Source: Verrucolacustris sp044348085
Lineage (GTDB): Bacteria > Verrucomicrobiota > Verrucomicrobiia > Methylacidiphilales > Verrucolacustridaceae
Length of the DNA: 40,563 nucleotides
Assembly: GCA_044348085.1 (NCBI GenBank)
Contig: JBIKTM010000013.1
Location: 1 to 40,563 of the forward strand
Reading direction: 5' to 3'
Part shown: piece by piece, positions 31,867 through 39,340 of the stretch
Layout of the letters: the number at the start of each line of letters is the position of its first letter
Position numbering within the stretch: the first letter of the stretch is position 1
Notes under the pieces: generated by a model
The model's input: only the letters and a program-made list of their open reading frames with translations
The model's database searches: none
What the model was told of the DNA's origin: nothing
Made by a program: the position numbers and the translations under genes

Positions 31867-33248
31867 TTCTGCTGCTCACTCTTTTCCTTTCGAGTTGCCC
31901 CTTTACTTATTCTGCTCCGCCCTCGCCTGCAGGTCCCGTCTATGTCCTTCCGATTCAGGGCGAGATTCAAAAAGGCACCGTCTATGTGGTTCGCCGTGGA
32001 GTGAAAGCCGCACTCGAAGCCAAGGCCTCAGCACTGGTTCTGGACATGAATACCCCCGGCGGAGAGGGAGAGGCAATGAAGGAGGTCATGGCAACGATTG
32101 CGAAATTTGAACCAGCAGATCAAACCTACACTTATGTAAATCGAGAGGCCTTCTCGGCAGGTGCTTTTATCTCTGCCTCCACACGCCACATCTGGATGGC
32201 CCCCGGTTCCATTATCGGCGCTGCCTCGCCCGTGACCTTAGGACAAGAGGGACCAAAAGAGCTTCCGCCCAAATTTGTTTCGGGTTACGCGGCTATGATT
32301 CGAGCTGCAGCAGAACAAAATGGCCACAACCCCGCCATATTCGATGCCATGGTAAACAAGCAGATAGGCCTCAACATCGATGGCCGTGAAATTGTTGCCA
32401 AGGGCGATATTCTCACCCTCACGACCCAAGAAGCGACTCGTCGTTCGGGATCCCCACCCCGCCCCCTCTTGGCCGAGGGGGTTGTATCTAACCTTGAAAC
32501 TCTAATTCAAAAGACCGTACTCCCAGGCGCAACAATTGTAAGAATTGAGCCCACAGGTTTTGAGAGCATCAGCCGATGGATTATTACCATCTCACCGCTG
32601 CTCCTCAGCGCCGCATTTCTTTTTGGTTATCTCGAGTTTAAAACTCCGGGTTTTGGTTTGTTTGGAGTTCTCTGTGGTATCTGCGCCTTTATCTTTCTCT
32701 TTGGGCACTATATTGCCGGCTTATCTGGATACGAAAACGCTCTTCTTCTTCTCCTTGGAGTGACTCTATTGATCGTGGAACTATTTGTTTTTCCTGGAAC
32801 ACTGATTCCGGGTCTGCTCGGGTTTGCTCTTATTCTGTATGCTGCACTTAACACGATGATCGATCGTTACCCCTCCGATGCCACCCTCCCTACCCTTGCA
32901 CAACTTCACTCTCCTGCGTTGAACCTGTCCTTAGGATTTTTTGGTGGGCTAGCAGCGATATTACTGGCTGCTCGATATCTCCCAGAAACCGTACTATTTC
33001 GACCATTTCGCCTTAGCATGACCTCTCCAACTGCCTCACTTCCGCTTGAACTTAACCTACCTCCACGAACAAAAGGAACGGCTCTGACAGATCTCCGCCC
33101 AAGTGGAACAGCCGAATTTCATGGGAAAACATTCGATGTTTTAGCGGAAGGACAATTTATTCCTCAAGGTCGGGGCATTCGAATTCATAAGGTCGAAGGA
33201 TCGACGATCTTTGTTGAGGCCATCCAAAACGTAAAAAAGAAGAAGTAA
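31866..33248 (+). CDS. NfeD family membrane-bound ClpP-class serine protease
   Basis: Membrane serine protease (STOPP/NfeD1b type), commonly paired with FloA-type proteins in membrane microdomains. Order: hydrophobic N-terminus, a ClpP-like domain with MNTPGGEGEAMKEV (strand and turn) and the probable nucleophile Ser in NREAFSAGAFISA, a candidate Lys in KELPPKFVSGYAAMIR, about five membrane helices (residues about 225-360) and a C-terminal OB-fold NfeD domain with GTALTDLRPSGTAEF and RGIRIHKVEGSTIFVEA. The start is uncertain. The frame is open back to an ATG at 31785, but that is at or before the tRNA transcription start and would translate the whole tRNA. The first codon after the tRNA body is ATT (31866), then CTG CTG. 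I annotate from the ATT with low confidence in the exact start; a TTG at 31836 inside the tRNA is another choice. Confidence 0.85.
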   Translation: MLLLTLFLSSCPFTYSAPPSPAGPVYVLPIQGEIQKGTVYVVRRGVKAALEAKASALVLDMNTPGGEGEAMKEVMATIAKFEPADQTYTYVNREAFSAGAFISASTRHIWMAPGSIIGAASPVTLGQEGPKELPPKFVSGYAAMIRAAAEQNGHNPAIFDAMVNKQIGLNIDGREIVAKGDILTLTTQEATRRSGSPPRPLLAEGVVSNLETLIQKTVLPGATIVRIEPTGFESISRWIITISPLLLSAAFLFGYLEFKTPGFGLFGVLCGICAFIFLFGHYIAGLSGYENALLLLLGVTLLIVELFVFPGTLIPGLLGFALILYAALNTMIDRYPSDATLPTLAQLHSPALNLSLGFFGGLAAILLAARYLPETVLFRPFRLSMTSPTASLPLELNLPPRTKGTALTDLRPSGTAEFHGKTFDVLAEGQFIPQGRGIRIHKVEGSTIFVEAIQNVKKKK

Positions 33249-33327
33249 CCTAATCCCTTCACGCTCCTATTGGTTAGAAGACAACTTTCTACTTCCTGCG
33301 GGGTTCCTTTCGCCTTAAAAATAGATT

Positions 33328-34305
33328 ATGCCTATATTCCTTCTTATCGCAGTTGGTGTTGTTGGGTTGGTATTTGCTGTTGTCCTGATTAATTTTTTCG
33401 GCCTTTGGCTTCGCGCCCTCACCTCGGGAGCCCCAGTGGGGATTCCGACACTGATTGCGATGCGTCTACGCGGAATTCCTAACTCTCTCATCGTGAATGC
33501 ACGAATTACGGCCGTTCGGGCGGGAATTGAGGTTTCCACAGCACAACTGGAGACTCACTACCTCGCAGGGGGTAGCGTGGATCAAGTCATTCGCGCCCTC
33601 ATTGCCGCAGACAAAGCCGGCATTAAGCTCGATTTCAATCGGTGCTGCGCAATCGATTTAGCGACGTCAGGTTCCGGAAAGACCGTATTTGATGCCGTTC
33701 GCACGAGCGTTAACCCAAGAGTGATCGACTGCCCTGGCACCGATTCAGGAAAAGGCACGATCGATGGTGTGGCGAAAGATGGAATCACTGTTCGGGCACG
33801 GGCCCGCGTCACCGTTCGCTCAAACTTGGATCGTTTTGTGGGAGGCGCCACAGAGGAGACCATCATCGCCCGAGTGGGCGAAGGAATCGTGCGGGCCATC
33901 GGCTCCAAAGAGACGTACAAAGGTGTTCTGGAAAATCCCCAGGACATTTCGAAAGATGTGCTGAATCGGGGGTTGGATGCGGGTACTGCGTACGAAATCC
34001 TTTCCATCGATATTGCCGACGTGGGAGTCGGAACCAATATCGGGGCCAAGCTTCAAGCCGAACAGGCGGATGCCGACAAACAGGTTGCCCAAGCCAAGGC
34101 AGAGATGCGCCGCGCCGCTGCTGTTGCAGCTGAACAGGAAATGCGCGCCAAAGTTGTCGAGGCTGAGGCTCAGGTTCCTCTCGCAATGGCGGAAGCTTTT
34201 CGTAAGGGCAACCTAGGGATTATGGACTACCAAAAGATCCGAAACGTTTCTGCAGATACCGATATGCGATCCTCCATTGCGAAGGACGCGGGCAAGACAA
34301 ACTAA
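33328..34305 (+). CDS. floA: Flotillin-like protein FloA
   Basis: Scaffold protein of functional membrane microdomains (325 residues). N-terminal membrane segment (MPIFLLIAVGVVGLVFAVVL) followed by the FloA-specific PHB-like domain: PTLIAMRLRGIP, VSTAQLETHYLAGGSVDQVI, then VRARARVTVRSNLDRFVGGA and EETIIARVGEGIVRAIGS. The coiled-coil part is rich in Ala/Glu (AEQADADKQVAQAKAEMRRA), and the C-terminus has the usual AFRKGNLGIMDYQKIRN. It lies 79 bases after nfeD, the classical nfeD-floA pairing. Codon phase and length are normal. Confidence 0.95.
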   Translation: MPIFLLIAVGVVGLVFAVVLINFFGLWLRALTSGAPVGIPTLIAMRLRGIPNSLIVNARITAVRAGIEVSTAQLETHYLAGGSVDQVIRALIAADKAGIKLDFNRCCAIDLATSGSGKTVFDAVRTSVNPRVIDCPGTDSGKGTIDGVAKDGITVRARARVTVRSNLDRFVGGATEETIIARVGEGIVRAIGSKETYKGVLENPQDISKDVLNRGLDAGTAYEILSIDIADVGVGTNIGAKLQAEQADADKQVAQAKAEMRRAAAVAAEQEMRAKVVEAEAQVPLAMAEAFRKGNLGIMDYQKIRNVSADTDMRSSIAKDAGKTN

Positions 34306-34322
34306 AATCACGATCCTTTGAC

Positions 34323-34784
34323 ATGGAATGGCTTGTTCCGATTCTCTTTGTCTTAGTTAGTATTGCCCAGTGGTGGGTTAGGCGGCGTCAGGTCCTTCCC
34401 CCCTCACCCTCACCTACCCAAGAAGCACCTGAACCAGCTCAGAGGACAGACCCGCTGGAGGAGTTTGGGGATCTCCTGGAGGCACTCGGCAGGAGACGAC
34501 ATGAATCACCCCCTGCCCCTCCTAAAACAGAAAAGCCTTTACCCCCACGAATTCTCCCTCCTCTCGAGCCCATGATCCCAACCCTCACTCCATCTGTTGA
34601 AGCTGCCACAATGCCTTTACCCCGTATCGCACACCATGAAGCCTCTTTGCCCAAGCAATCAAACGTTCAGAAAACAAAAAAGGATCCTTACGCTTTGAAA
34701 TCCCTTTTTCGTGGCGTTCCTACAGACTGGCCAAGGGCGGTTGTTCTTTCCGAAGTGCTCGCTCCCCCCGTCGCTTTACGCTGA
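34323..34784 (+). CDS. Membrane-anchored Pro-rich protein of the nfeD-floA unit
   Basis: 153 residues: a transmembrane helix at 3-20 (WLVPILFVLVSIAQWWV) followed by Arg-Arg-Arg, so the rest is cytoplasmic. A Pro-rich, presumably disordered middle (about 25-120) leads to a C-terminal segment, DPYALKSLFRGVPTDWPRAV then VLSEVLAPPVALR, whose end (VLSE.L.PP..LR) looks like a short linear motif. The length contrast between a variable linker and an ordered-looking end suggests a tether that presents the tail to a partner. It starts 17 bases after floA, so it is likely a third component of the microdomain unit. No named family recognised. Confidence 0.75.
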   Translation: MEWLVPILFVLVSIAQWWVRRRQVLPPSPSPTQEAPEPAQRTDPLEEFGDLLEALGRRRHESPPAPPKTEKPLPPRILPPLEPMIPTLTPSVEAATMPLPRIAHHEASLPKQSNVQKTKKDPYALKSLFRGVPTDWPRAVVLSEVLAPPVALR

Positions 34785-34793
34785 TATACCCCT

Positions 34794-35669
34794 ATGTCGC
34801 ATCCCAAGAAAATCTCTGTCGCACTCATTCAGATGTCCTGTAGTGCTGACCCAGCTCGCAACCTTCGAACGGCACTGGATAAAATCGCTTCGGCAGCCAA
34901 AAAAGGAGCCAAACTTGTATGTTTGCCTGAGCTTTTTCGATCTCTCTACTTTTGTCAAAAGCAGGATTACAAATGCTTTCAGCTGGCTGAACCTATTCCC
35001 GGGCCCACGACTCAGGCGCTATCCAGTGCAGCGAAAAAACATAAGATCACTCTTGTCTCCAGCCTTTTCGAGAAACGCACGGGAGGTCTCTACCACAATA
35101 CGGCAGTTGTTTTTGGACCTAATGGCAAAATTCTTGGGACCTATCGCAAAATGCATATTCCGGATGACCCTGGATTTAATGAGAAGTTCTACTTCACACC
35201 TGGAGACACAGGATTCCAACCAATTAACACACCTGCGGGCCGTTTGGGGGTTCTCGTGTGTTGGGACCAGTGGTATCCCGAAGCTGCTCGATTAATGGCC
35301 CTCCGTGGGGCACAGATTTTAATTTACCCAACGGCAATTGGTTGGGCGCGAGGAGAGAAGAAAGAAGTCTGTCAGGATCAACGAAGCGCTTGGCAGACCA
35401 TCCAAAGAAGCCATGCCATCGCGAACGGACTTTTTGTACTCTCCATCAATCGAACAGGTCGTGAAAATAACTTAGACTTCTGGGGCACCTCTTTTATCAG
35501 CAACCCGATTGGGCATGTGGTTTCAGAAGCCCCCACCGATCGACCCGAAATCCTTCATGCCACCCTGAATCTTTCCGAAACAACGACTACGCGACAACAC
35601 TGGCCTTTTTTGAGGGATCGGCGTATCGATGCTTACGCAGGCCTAGATCAACGTTTTCTTAAAACTTGA
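34794..35669 (+). CDS. aguB: N-carbamoylputrescine amidase
   Basis: Hydrolyses N-carbamoylputrescine to putrescine, CO2 and ammonia (second step from agmatine). Nitrilase superfamily, 291 residues. The catalytic triad is visible: Glu46 (VCLPELFRS), Lys in YRKMHIPDDPGFNEKFYF (about 120) and Cys156 (LVCWDQWYPEAARLMALRG). The phrases HIPDDPGFNEKFYF and FWGTSFISNPIGHV are characteristic of the AguB subgroup. The assignment is strengthened by the adjacent agmatine deiminase gene, which overlaps its stop by four bases (TTGA). Confidence 0.93.
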   Translation: MSHPKKISVALIQMSCSADPARNLRTALDKIASAAKKGAKLVCLPELFRSLYFCQKQDYKCFQLAEPIPGPTTQALSSAAKKHKITLVSSLFEKRTGGLYHNTAVVFGPNGKILGTYRKMHIPDDPGFNEKFYFTPGDTGFQPINTPAGRLGVLVCWDQWYPEAARLMALRGAQILIYPTAIGWARGEKKEVCQDQRSAWQTIQRSHAIANGLFVLSINRTGRENNLDFWGTSFISNPIGHVVSEAPTDRPEILHATLNLSETTTTRQHWPFLRDRRIDAYAGLDQRFLKT

Positions 35670-36739
35670 AACAGCCGATTTCTAGTCACTCATTCGACGG
35701 ATCTACTTACCGTCTTCCAGCTGAATGGGAAAAACACGAGGCCACATTTCTCGCTTGGCCCCACAATTCAGAAACTTGGCCAGGGCTTCTTGCTGGCGTG
35801 CAGAAGACTTACCTTAAGATCATTCAAGCCCTCGTACCTGGAGAAAAAGTTTATCTGCTCGCGAAAGATTGCGAAGCGGCTGAGGAGATTAATGAGACGT
35901 TGCGAAAGGCAAAGGTTCACTCTCCCAACCTAAAGGTCCTTATCATTCCGAATGACGATGCTTGGGTCCGAGACAGCGGCCCAATATTCATTTTGAGGCG
36001 AGACGAAGGGTCTCCGCGCCGAATCGCTCACGACTTTACCTTTAATAGCTGGGGCAGGAAATATGGCCCCTGGGACAATGACGATATCATTCCGCAACAG
36101 GCATCAAAAATGCTCGATTTCCCAATCGTGACTCACGACTTCGTCCTTGAGGGAGGTTCCTTGGACACGGATGGCGAAGGAACACTTCTGACCACGGAAA
36201 AGTGCCTCCTGAATCCAAATCGGAATCCCTCCTTGAACCGAAATGAAATTGAGAAACGCCTTTGTAACTGGTTCGGGATTCAGAAAATTATTTGGCTTCA
36301 CGATGGAGTGGAAGGAGATGACACAGACGGACATGTTGATGATATTTCCCGATTTATAGCCCCTGGAGTTGTGGTCACGGTTGTCGAACCAAACAAACAA
36401 GACGCAAACCATGCGCCTCTGGCTGAGAATCTGCTTCGACTTAAAAGCGCAACAAACGCGAAGGGCCAACCATTAAAAGTGCTCGAGATGCCTATGCCGC
36501 CCCGCGCCGATGGCCCGCACCATCGAAACCCTGCAAGTCATGCAAACTTCTATATCGGTAACTCAGCTGTTCTCGTGCCAGTTTTTGAGTCCCCCACAGA
36601 CTCGGTCGCTTTAGATCTACTTCGACCATACTTCCCTGATCGTTCAGTGATAGGCATCGATTGCCGCGATCTCGTGTCAGGCCTTGGAGCCATTCACTGC
36701 ATCACTCAACAGATGCCTGCTATTCCCTCCACCTCTTGA
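35666..36739 (+). CDS. aguA: Agmatine deiminase
   Basis: Converts agmatine to N-carbamoylputrescine and ammonia. Guanidino-modifying (PPAD) family, 357 residues. Visible: PAEWEKHEATFLAWPHN at the N-terminus, NDDAWVRDSGPIF, VLEGGSLDTDGEGTLLTTEK, DDTDGHVDDISRFI (catalytic His-Asp region) and the nucleophile Cys345 in GLGAIHCITQQMP. Start is TTG (35666), overlapping the aguB stop; the first ATG in frame is far inside. With aguB it forms a complete agmatine-to-putrescine route; no arginine decarboxylase is in the window. Confidence 0.94.
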   Translation: MKQPISSHSFDGSTYRLPAEWEKHEATFLAWPHNSETWPGLLAGVQKTYLKIIQALVPGEKVYLLAKDCEAAEEINETLRKAKVHSPNLKVLIIPNDDAWVRDSGPIFILRRDEGSPRRIAHDFTFNSWGRKYGPWDNDDIIPQQASKMLDFPIVTHDFVLEGGSLDTDGEGTLLTTEKCLLNPNRNPSLNRNEIEKRLCNWFGIQKIIWLHDGVEGDDTDGHVDDISRFIAPGVVVTVVEPNKQDANHAPLAENLLRLKSATNAKGQPLKVLEMPMPPRADGPHHRNPASHANFYIGNSAVLVPVFESPTDSVALDLLRPYFPDRSVIGIDCRDLVSGLGAIHCITQQMPAIPSTS

Positions 36740-36769
36740 CCCTCTCGAGGGAACCCAAACGGGTGGGTT
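36740..36769 (+). other. Two tandem small hairpins between aguA and hisG
   Basis: Immediately after the aguA stop: CCCTC-TC-GAGGG (36740-36751) and AACCCA-AACGGG-TGGGTT (36752-36769). No T-tract follows, so neither is a convincing intrinsic terminator. They may slow or protect the 3' end of the agu message or shape the hisG leader. There is no His-rich leader peptide. Confidence 0.3.
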
Positions 36770-36804
36770 GAGTCTTACGCCATTTCCGACTACCCTTCCA
36801 AACG

Positions 36805-37677
36805 ATGAAACCCTTACGCATTGGTCTCCCCTCCGGAAGCCTCCAAGAGGCCACCCTGGATTTATTCCGCAGGGCTGGTTACTCGATTTCTCGCGCCTCA
36901 CGCACCTACCGTCCTGCTATTGACGACCCTAATTTCGAGGTCCGACTTCTGCGGGCTCAAGAAATTGCAGCCTATGTGCAAGATGGTTTCCTTGATCTAG
37001 GCCTTACCGGAAGTGATTGGATACAGGAGACAAAAGCAAAAGTTCAAGCCGTTTCCACGCTTCGATTTAGCAAGGCAACGGCCCAACCTGCTCGTTGGGT
37101 TATTGCTGTGCCGAACCGATCCCCGATCCGTCGACCTGCCCAGCTTCGCGGCAAGCGAATCGCCACCGAGGCAGTTGGACTGGTTCGCCAATACCTCGCA
37201 AAGCGAAAGATCAAGGCCAAGGTCGAATTTTCATGGGGTGCCACAGAGGTCAAGGTCCCAGAATTAGCGGATGCGGTGGCCGACATTACTGAGACTGGAT
37301 CCTCACTTGCAGCAAACGGGCTTCGAATTTTAGACACGATTCTCGAGTCCTACCCTCAACTGATTGCTAATCGAAAAGTTTGGGCCAGCACCCCTGACAG
37401 AACCCGAATCCAAAACTTATCGATGCTTTTGGAGGGTGCCTTGCGTGCGAGGGATCTTGTCGGTCTTAAGATGAATGTTCCTCAAAAGTGTTTGCGCTCT
37501 GTGAACTCCACTCTCTCTTCCCTGAGAGACCCGACGATATCGGCACTCGCAAGGAGCGGATGGGTAGCAGTTGAGACTGTGATGGAGGAAAAGACCGTCC
37601 GCTCCATTATTCCCCGTCTCAAGGAGTTAGGAGCAGAAGGAATCATTGAATACCCGCTGAATAAGGTTGTCAGTTAA
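36805..37677 (+). CDS. hisG: ATP phosphoribosyltransferase, long form
   Basis: First enzyme of histidine synthesis: couples ATP and PRPP. 290 residues, the HisG-long form, with a C-terminal regulatory ACT-like domain (about 215-290), so HisZ is not needed. N-terminal LRIGLPSGSLQEATLDLFRR, GLTGSDWI and the PRPP-binding ELADAVADITETGSSLAANG match the family. The C-terminal SGWVAVETVMEEKTVRSIIP and LKELGAEGIIEYPLNKVV is the usual long-form ending. It is not beside other his genes in this window. Start ATG without a clear Shine-Dalgarno. Confidence 0.95.
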   Translation: MKPLRIGLPSGSLQEATLDLFRRAGYSISRASRTYRPAIDDPNFEVRLLRAQEIAAYVQDGFLDLGLTGSDWIQETKAKVQAVSTLRFSKATAQPARWVIAVPNRSPIRRPAQLRGKRIATEAVGLVRQYLAKRKIKAKVEFSWGATEVKVPELADAVADITETGSSLAANGLRILDTILESYPQLIANRKVWASTPDRTRIQNLSMLLEGALRARDLVGLKMNVPQKCLRSVNSTLSSLRDPTISALARSGWVAVETVMEEKTVRSIIPRLKELGAEGIIEYPLNKVVS

Positions 37678-37693
37678 GCCTTCGAACGCCACG

Positions 37694-39331
37694 ATGCCTG
37701 TATGGGATCAGTCAAAAAGAAGCGGAAATCAAAAATCGCAAAGCATAAACGTCGCAAGCGTAGCCGCGCGAACCGCCATAAGAAGCGTCTCCGGTATAAG
37801 ACGTAAAGTTGGGGCGTTCTTCGCCCTGCTTTCGTTGGTTGCCTTTCCGCTTATAGCCGCTGAATCGGCAAGGTCGGGTCGTGTCGAATCTGCACTATCC
37901 TTCGCAGAAGGTCGCCGAGCAGATGGCCTTGGATTAACTCATATCGCTCTCCAGGCTTACTCTCGAGCCCTAGAGTTCGATCCTTCGTCCCGACAAGCTG
38001 CTCTAGCCAAATCAGCGTCTCTTCTCGATCTAGGCAGAGCGGAGGATGCTCGAACTCTTCTAGAGTCTTTAGCGCCCTCCCCAGAGGACGAGGCCGAACG
38101 CTCTACCCTCCTCTGCCTTGCCTTGATTCAGTGCAAGCAGGGTGAAGCTGCAAGTCTCGCACAGCGAGACGCCCTAACTGCCCTTGCAGGATGGCAAATT
38201 GAAGATCCTGCCCGACTTGCACGTGTGGCTGAGGGGCTTCTACGATCTGGAGCTTCCCTTTCACGCAAATCACAACGAGAAATCGCCTCGTCGGTTTTAC
38301 CTGCCTTTGTCCGTGCAGCCGACCTGAACACAGGCCTGGGAGGCTTTACCTTACGTGCGGCTGAGATCGCCCTAGTGGCCGACGATCTGCCCACTGCGAT
38401 CCGCTACTTTCGTGATTTTGTCGATGAGCAACCCAACGAAGTCTCATTCCTTGAACAGCTTGCGGCGGTTCTCATTCTCAATGGTCAGCCTGCCGAAGCA
38501 GATACCCTTCTCCAACGCGCAGAGATCGAGAAACCGAGCAGATCCAATCTCTATCCCGTAATGGCGAATCTTTATGAGGAGCTTAATCTTCCGGCGCGTG
38601 CTGAAATTTACCGCGTTCTGGCTCTTCACACGTCACCCAAGCCAACGGTTATGGATTATCTGCGTTTAGCTCTCATGCAACTGAAGCAGAATCAAACGCG
38701 GAGGACTCACCAAACCCTCTCTCAAGCTGCCATAGCACATCCAGACTCACTCCAGCTTCTTTTGGTTCGAGGCCTGACGGAAAAAGCTGAAAATCGAATG
38801 TCGGATGCTGCCTCTTCCTTCGCTCAAGTTGAGAGGCTGGCAAAAGGAAAGTCAGACATTCTCGATGCAGGGTTCTACTTTGAGTATGGATCTGCCTGTG
38901 AACAAGCAGGTCAACCCCAACGCTCGGAAGCCGCCCTCAGGCGTGCATTGCAGTTGAACCCGAATCATCACCAGTCCCTTAACTACCTGGGCTACATGTG
39001 GGCGGAGCGAAACAAGAATCTTCCGGAAGCGCTCATTCTTATCGAGAAAGCCTTATCGTTGAGCCCTGAAAATCCCGCTTACTTAGATAGTCAGGCTTGG
39101 GCCCTCTTTCGCCTTGGAAACCCTGCTGCAGCTAGACCACTCATTGAGGAAGCTTTGAAACAGGTTCCTGACGACCCCACACTCTTGGAACACTTTGGAG
39201 ATGTGGCAAGCCGTCTTGGTTTACGAGATGAGGCAAGTGATGCTTATCAAAAAGCCATACAGCAAGGTGGGCCGCGGGTCCTTCTTCAGGATAAGATTCG
39301 AATGCAACCACCGAATTCTCAGGAAAAATAA
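37694..39331 (+). CDS. Exported TPR-repeat protein, start overlapping the bS22-like gene
   Basis: Up to 545 residues. A strong signal peptide is read from KVGAFFALLSLVAFPLIAAESA, preceded by IRR. The rest is TPR-like helical repeats, clearest at LTHIALQAYSRALEFDPSS, LPTAIRYFRDFVDEQPNE, SEAALRRALQLNPNHHQSL and ALILIEKALSLSPENPAYLD, ending in PDDPTLLEHFGDVASRLGLR. The start is the problem: the only ATG in frame (37694) would add about 34 basic residues translated from the bS22-like gene in another frame; an ATA at 37796 (ATA AGA CGT AAA) would give a perfect short signal peptide, and a TTG at 37667 overlaps hisG. Its location suggests a periplasmic or outer-membrane lipoprotein-assembly type role, but function is unknown. 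Confidence 0.8.
   Translation: MPVWDQSKRSGNQKSQSINVASVAARTAIRSVSGIRRKVGAFFALLSLVAFPLIAAESARSGRVESALSFAEGRRADGLGLTHIALQAYSRALEFDPSSRQAALAKSASLLDLGRAEDARTLLESLAPSPEDEAERSTLLCLALIQCKQGEAASLAQRDALTALAGWQIEDPARLARVAEGLLRSGASLSRKSQREIASSVLPAFVRAADLNTGLGGFTLRAAEIALVADDLPTAIRYFRDFVDEQPNEVSFLEQLAAVLILNGQPAEADTLLQRAEIEKPSRSNLYPVMANLYEELNLPARAEIYRVLALHTSPKPTVMDYLRLALMQLKQNQTRRTHQTLSQAAIAHPDSLQLLLVRGLTEKAENRMSDAASSFAQVERLAKGKSDILDAGFYFEYGSACEQAGQPQRSEAALRRALQLNPNHHQSLNYLGYMWAERNKNLPEALILIEKALSLSPENPAYLDSQAWALFRLGNPAAARPLIEEALKQVPDDPTLLEHFGDVASRLGLRDEASDAYQKAIQQGGPRVLLQDKIRMQPPNSQEK
37702..37806 (+). CDS. bS22-like mini ribosomal protein (AURKAIP1/COX24 domain)
   Basis: 34 residues, 25 bases downstream of hisG: MGSVKKKRKSKIAKHKRRKR then SRANRHKKRLRYKT. 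More than half the residues are Lys or Arg. The opening MGSV-(basic)-K(I/M)-(A/S)KHK-RK-R-R pattern matches the AURKAIP1/COX24-domain mini proteins, known as bS22 in actinobacterial 30S subunits and related to mitochondrial mS38. Likely an accessory ribosomal small-subunit protein. It is too short for most gene finders. The TPR gene occupies the same DNA in another frame. The match is by recognition of the family pattern, not a search. Confidence 0.8.
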   Translation: MGSVKKKRKSKIAKHKRRKRSRANRHKKRLRYKT

Positions 39332-39340
39332 GGCCAAGTT

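Noticed and set aside
33582..34049. 155-codon minus-strand frame inside floA
   Set aside because: Antisense of a clear FloA coding sequence; no ribosome-binding site or domain.
36740..36804. Histidine attenuator or riboswitch before hisG
   Set aside because: No run of His codons, no terminator with a T-tract, and only 65 bases; the two small hairpins alone do not support it.
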